This document shows, piece by piece, positions 13,634 to 16,171 of a stretch of 16,171 bases of DNA (its first letter is position 1; every line of letters starts with the position of its first letter). The notes below the pieces were generated by a model, which did not search any database, was not told where the DNA came from, and saw only the letters and a program-made list of their open reading frames with translations. The translations under genes and the position numbers were made by a program. Source of the DNA: an uncultured Schwartzia sp. (GTDB lineage Bacteria; Bacillota; Negativicutes; Selenomonadales; Selenomonadaceae); contig CAJPQU010000029.1 in NCBI GenBank assembly GCA_905372875.1, positions 1 to 16,171 on the forward strand. The letters run 5' to 3'.

Positions 13634-15482
13634 CCTGCCGCCCTCCGTCCACGATATGAACACCCAGCCGGGGGCAGATACCGCAGCCAGTGCAGTCGCC
13701 CCTCCGGCAGTCTGGCGTCAGCGCCGCCGCCATGGCTTTTTTCCACTCCCCCAGCAAAAAAGCGCGGCTGACCCCGGGAGACGTGTGTTCCCAAGGGAGC
13801 GCTTCGGTAAAATCGCGGGTTCGCTCATTGTAAAACGCAGGATCGACGCCGCAGGCGGCAAAGGCTTCCTGCCACGCTTCTCCCCGGAACTGATCCGACC
13901 AGCCGTCAAACTTCGCCCCCCGCCGCCACGCTTCCTCGATGACCGCCGAAAGCCGCCGATCGCCCCGGGCTAAAACCCCCTCCAAAAGGCTGACTCGGGC
14001 GTCGTGGTAGGTATAGTGGATGGCACGATCGCGGATGTGATCCTTTAAGAGCCGCTGCTTTCGCTCAAATTCCGCCAAGGATCGCTGCCCGAACCACTGG
14101 AAGGGGGTAAAGGCCTTAGGAACGAAGCAGGACACGCTGACCGTCACTTTCACTCCGCGCCGTCCCTTGATCGCCGTATAGAGATCCACCACCTTCTTCG
14201 CCAAATCGGCAATGCCGATGATGTCCTCGTCGGTCTCCGTGGGCAGCCCCATCATGAAGTACAGCTTCACCTGCTTCCATCCCTGCCGGTAAGCCGCCCC
14301 CACCGCTTCTAAGAGGTTCTCCTCCGTCACCCCCTTATTGATCACATCCCGGAGACGCTGCGTGCCCGCCTCGGGAGCGAAGGTGAGGCCGCTTTTTCGC
14401 ACCGTCTGCATCTTGTGGGCCAACTCGATGGAAAAGCTGTCGATACGCAGCGACGGCAGGGAAAAACTGACCTTCTCCCCGGCGAAATCGGTCATCAAAT
14501 CGTCCACGAAGCCTCCCAAGCAGAAATAATCCGCCGAGCTTAGAGACGTCAAAGACATCTCATCATACCCCGTGGCGTCGACGAGCTTTCGCGCCAGATC
14601 CCGCAGTCGCTTCGGGGAGCGCTCCCGCACCGGGCGATAAGCAATGCCCGCCTGACAGAAACGGCAGCCCCGGGTGCATCCCCGGAAAAGCTCCAGCATC
14701 ACGCGATTATGAACGATATCAATGTACGGCACCACCGGCTTTTCCATCGCTTCAACCGCGTCGAAATCCTGCACCACCCGCTTGTAGACCACGGGACGCG
14801 CCGCCGGTTCCAGCACCGTCAGCCCTTCATAGCCCCCGTCTGCCCCGTAGCGCGGCGCGTAAAAGGACGGCACATAAAATCCGTCTAAAGCCGCCGCCCG
14901 CCGCAAAAATCCCTTGCGCCCGCCGGGACGCCCTTCCCCTTTCCAGGCGATGAAGGCCGCCACTAATTCCGGCAGCGCTTCCTCCGCCTCGCCAATGAGG
15001 AAGAGATCGAAGAAGTCCGCCACCGGCTCCACATTATAAACGCAGGGGCCGCCGCCGATGACGAAGGGAACGTCCTCTCCCCGCACCGCCGCCCGCAGGG
15101 GGATATCCGCCAAGGAGAGCATGTTGAGGACGTTGGTGTAAACCATTTCATATTGGAGAGAAAAACCCAGGAAATCAAATCGGCTGATCTCCGTGAAAGT
15201 TTCCAGCGAAAAGAGCGGCAGATGCCGCTCCCGCATCGCCGCTTCCATATCCACCCAAGGGGCGTAGACCCGCTCGGCCGCCGTATCCTCCCGGCGGTTC
15301 AGCACCTCGTAGAGGATCTTCAGCCCCAAATTCGACATGCCCACTTCGTAAACGTCCGGCATGGAGAGCGCCACCGTACACGATACCTTGCCCCAGTCTT
15401 TTTTGCTCACATTCCATTCGCTGCCTGTATAGCGGGCGGGCTTCGTCACCGCGCCCAAAAGATCAGGCGTCAATTTCACCAT
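13626..15482 (-). CDS. TIGR03960 B12-binding/radical SAM protein
   Basis: Protein of 618 residues. The N-terminal cobalamin-binding-like region (about 30-190) contains PDVYEVGMSNLGLKILYEVLN and VIGGGPCVYN. The radical SAM core has C269, C273 and C276 in RGCTRGCRFCQAG, the CxxxCxxC motif holding the [4Fe-4S] cluster that cleaves S-adenosylmethionine. Later motifs include LPSLRIDSF, GLTFAPEAGTQRLR and YFMMGLPTE. The extreme C-terminus has four more cysteines (C592, C597, C600, C603) that could bind a second cluster or zinc. The reaction is unknown; an RNA or protein methylthio- or methyl-transfer role is only guessed from domain type. The ribosome site is weak. It lies 56 bases after the peptidase gene. 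Confidence 0.93.
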   Translation of the reverse strand: MVKLTPDLLGAVTKPARYTGSEWNVSKKDWGKVSCTVALSMPDVYEVGMSNLGLKILYEVLNRREDTAAERVYAPWVDMEAAMRERHLPLFSLETFTEISRFDFLGFSLQYEMVYTNVLNMLSLADIPLRAAVRGEDVPFVIGGGPCVYNVEPVADFFDLFLIGEAEEALPELVAAFIAWKGEGRPGGRKGFLRRAAALDGFYVPSFYAPRYGADGGYEGLTVLEPAARPVVYKRVVQDFDAVEAMEKPVVPYIDIVHNRVMLELFRGCTRGCRFCQAGIAYRPVRERSPKRLRDLARKLVDATGYDEMSLTSLSSADYFCLGGFVDDLMTDFAGEKVSFSLPSLRIDSFSIELAHKMQTVRKSGLTFAPEAGTQRLRDVINKGVTEENLLEAVGAAYRQGWKQVKLYFMMGLPTETDEDIIGIADLAKKVVDLYTAIKGRRGVKVTVSVSCFVPKAFTPFQWFGQRSLAEFERKQRLLKDHIRDRAIHYTYHDARVSLLEGVLARGDRRLSAVIEEAWRRGAKFDGWSDQFRGEAWQEAFAACGVDPAFYNERTRDFTEALPWEHTSPGVSRAFLLGEWKKAMAAALTPDCRRGDCTGCGICPRLGVHIVDGGRQDG

Positions 15483-15538
15483 AAATGTCTAAACCCCTAA
15501 CGCCGTTCCTTTCCTGCCGCCCGCCGGCTGCCGCGATC

Positions 15539-16171
15539 CTATTCCATAACGGGGATCAGGCGGCTGAACAGGCGGCGGTTCTCTTTCAATTTCTCTTCGT
15601 TGCCAAACACGCAGTAGATGTCCTGCTTCATGCCTTTTTCCACCAACTCCGCCAAGGCACGGATCTCGGCCTCCCCCGTCGTCAGAACTTCCCGGCGGGT
15701 CTGTTGCCGCATCTCATCCGTGACGCCCCGCAGATAGCAACCCGCCGCCAAACTCCCCTTCATCTGAGGCGTCAGGGGCGTGTCCATGGCGCTGATGGTG
15801 CCGATGATGTACTTCGTTATCTCCCGCGCCGAAGCCGTAAACTGCCGCAGATAGTCCGCCACCTCGTCATAGACCGCCAAGGTTTCGGAGAGATTCGGAT
15901 CACGGTACGAGGTAAAGAGCAGGATCCCCTCCCGGGAAAACTGGGCCGACGCCCCGTAAGCGCCCCCCTGGACGCGCACGCGATTCCAGAGATAACCGTA
16001 ACGCATGATGGTTTCCAGCACCCGCATGGCGCCGGTGAAGGGGTAGCCCAATTTACGGAAATCGGCCGCCTTGCCTACATACTGCACCCGGCTGGAATTG
16101 GTCAGTCCCTCGTTCTTCACCGGCGCCGCCAGCGTATAATCTGCCGCCGGGTAATGTTCAGCCGGCAGCGC
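15539..16171 (-). CDS. M16C family zinc metallopeptidase, C-terminal part (5' end outside window)
   Basis: The last 210 codons of a larger gene; the frame stays open to the right edge. Motifs NRVRVQGGAYGASAQF, followed by LLFTSYRDPNLSETLAVYDEVADYL, are typical of the last domain of presequence-protease-like (PreP/HypA, M16C) enzymes, where this R/Y-containing region helps bind substrate. The catalytic HxxEH lies in the N-terminal domain and is not visible, so activity cannot be judged. These proteins are about 970 residues, clamshell-shaped, and degrade peptides in the cytoplasm. A GTG at 16120 is an internal valine codon, not the start. The TAG stop is 56 bases before the TIGR03960 gene, suggesting one transcript. 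Confidence 0.88.
   Translation of the reverse strand, partial: ALPAEHYPAADYTLAAPVKNEGLTNSSRVQYVGKAADFRKLGYPFTGAMRVLETIMRYGYLWNRVRVQGGAYGASAQFSREGILLFTSYRDPNLSETLAVYDEVADYLRQFTASAREITKYIIGTISAMDTPLTPQMKGSLAAGCYLRGVTDEMRQQTRREVLTTGEAEIRALAELVEKGMKQDIYCVFGNEEKLKENRRLFSRLIPVME

Noticed and set aside
1..16171. Mobile elements, CRISPR arrays, toxin-antitoxin pairs, prophage or defence genes
   Set aside because: I found no spaced repeat arrays, transposase or recombinase motifs, flanking duplications or compositional break; the genes are standard housekeeping genes.

Overview
This is ordinary housekeeping DNA from a GC-rich, probably anaerobic member of the Bacillota. The style of the F0 genes, the rubrerythrin and the TIGR03960-TIGR03936-rng cluster would fit the Negativicutes, but that placement is inference, not shown by the window. 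All genes except one small one lie on the minus strand, so transcription mostly runs from high to low coordinates. There are no tRNA or rRNA genes, insertion sequences, phage genes or CRISPR arrays, and I found no undescribed multi-gene system. The points worth a second look are small: ATP synthase c-subunit residues, leader and operator structures, and gene-order details.

Right end (16171 to 11453, minus strand): the C-terminal part of an M16-family metallopeptidase, then a TIGR03960 B12-binding/radical SAM protein overlapping the TIGR03936 partner, then ribonuclease G with a TTG start. A perfect hairpin that includes the rng stop codon ends this unit. Next come ilvB (GTG start) and ilvN, overlapping by ATGA, with their own TTGTCA-17-TATAAT promoter and a strong terminator. 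They encode acetolactate synthase, the first shared step of branched-chain amino acid synthesis.

Middle (9050 to 6255): a rubrerythrin with its own -10 element converges on comFB, the only plus-strand gene, and the two share a bidirectional terminator. A 411-base gene-free stretch (7638 to 8048) holds divergent promoters for enolase and comFB and a long enolase leader. Enolase ends in a long, strong hairpin.

Left part (6254 to 1): a Cof-type HAD hydrolase and a PHP phosphatase precede a clear TTGACA-17-TAGAAT promoter. That promoter drives a polyprenyl-phosphate GlcNAc-1-phosphate transferase and UDP-GlcNAc 2-epimerase, which make lipid-linked GlcNAc and UDP-ManNAc for cell-envelope polymers, followed by atpZ. 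A second promoter-like element inside or after atpZ precedes atpI-atpB-atpE-atpF, the membrane sector of the F-type ATP synthase. The window ends inside atpF, and the F1 genes should lie just beyond coordinate 1.
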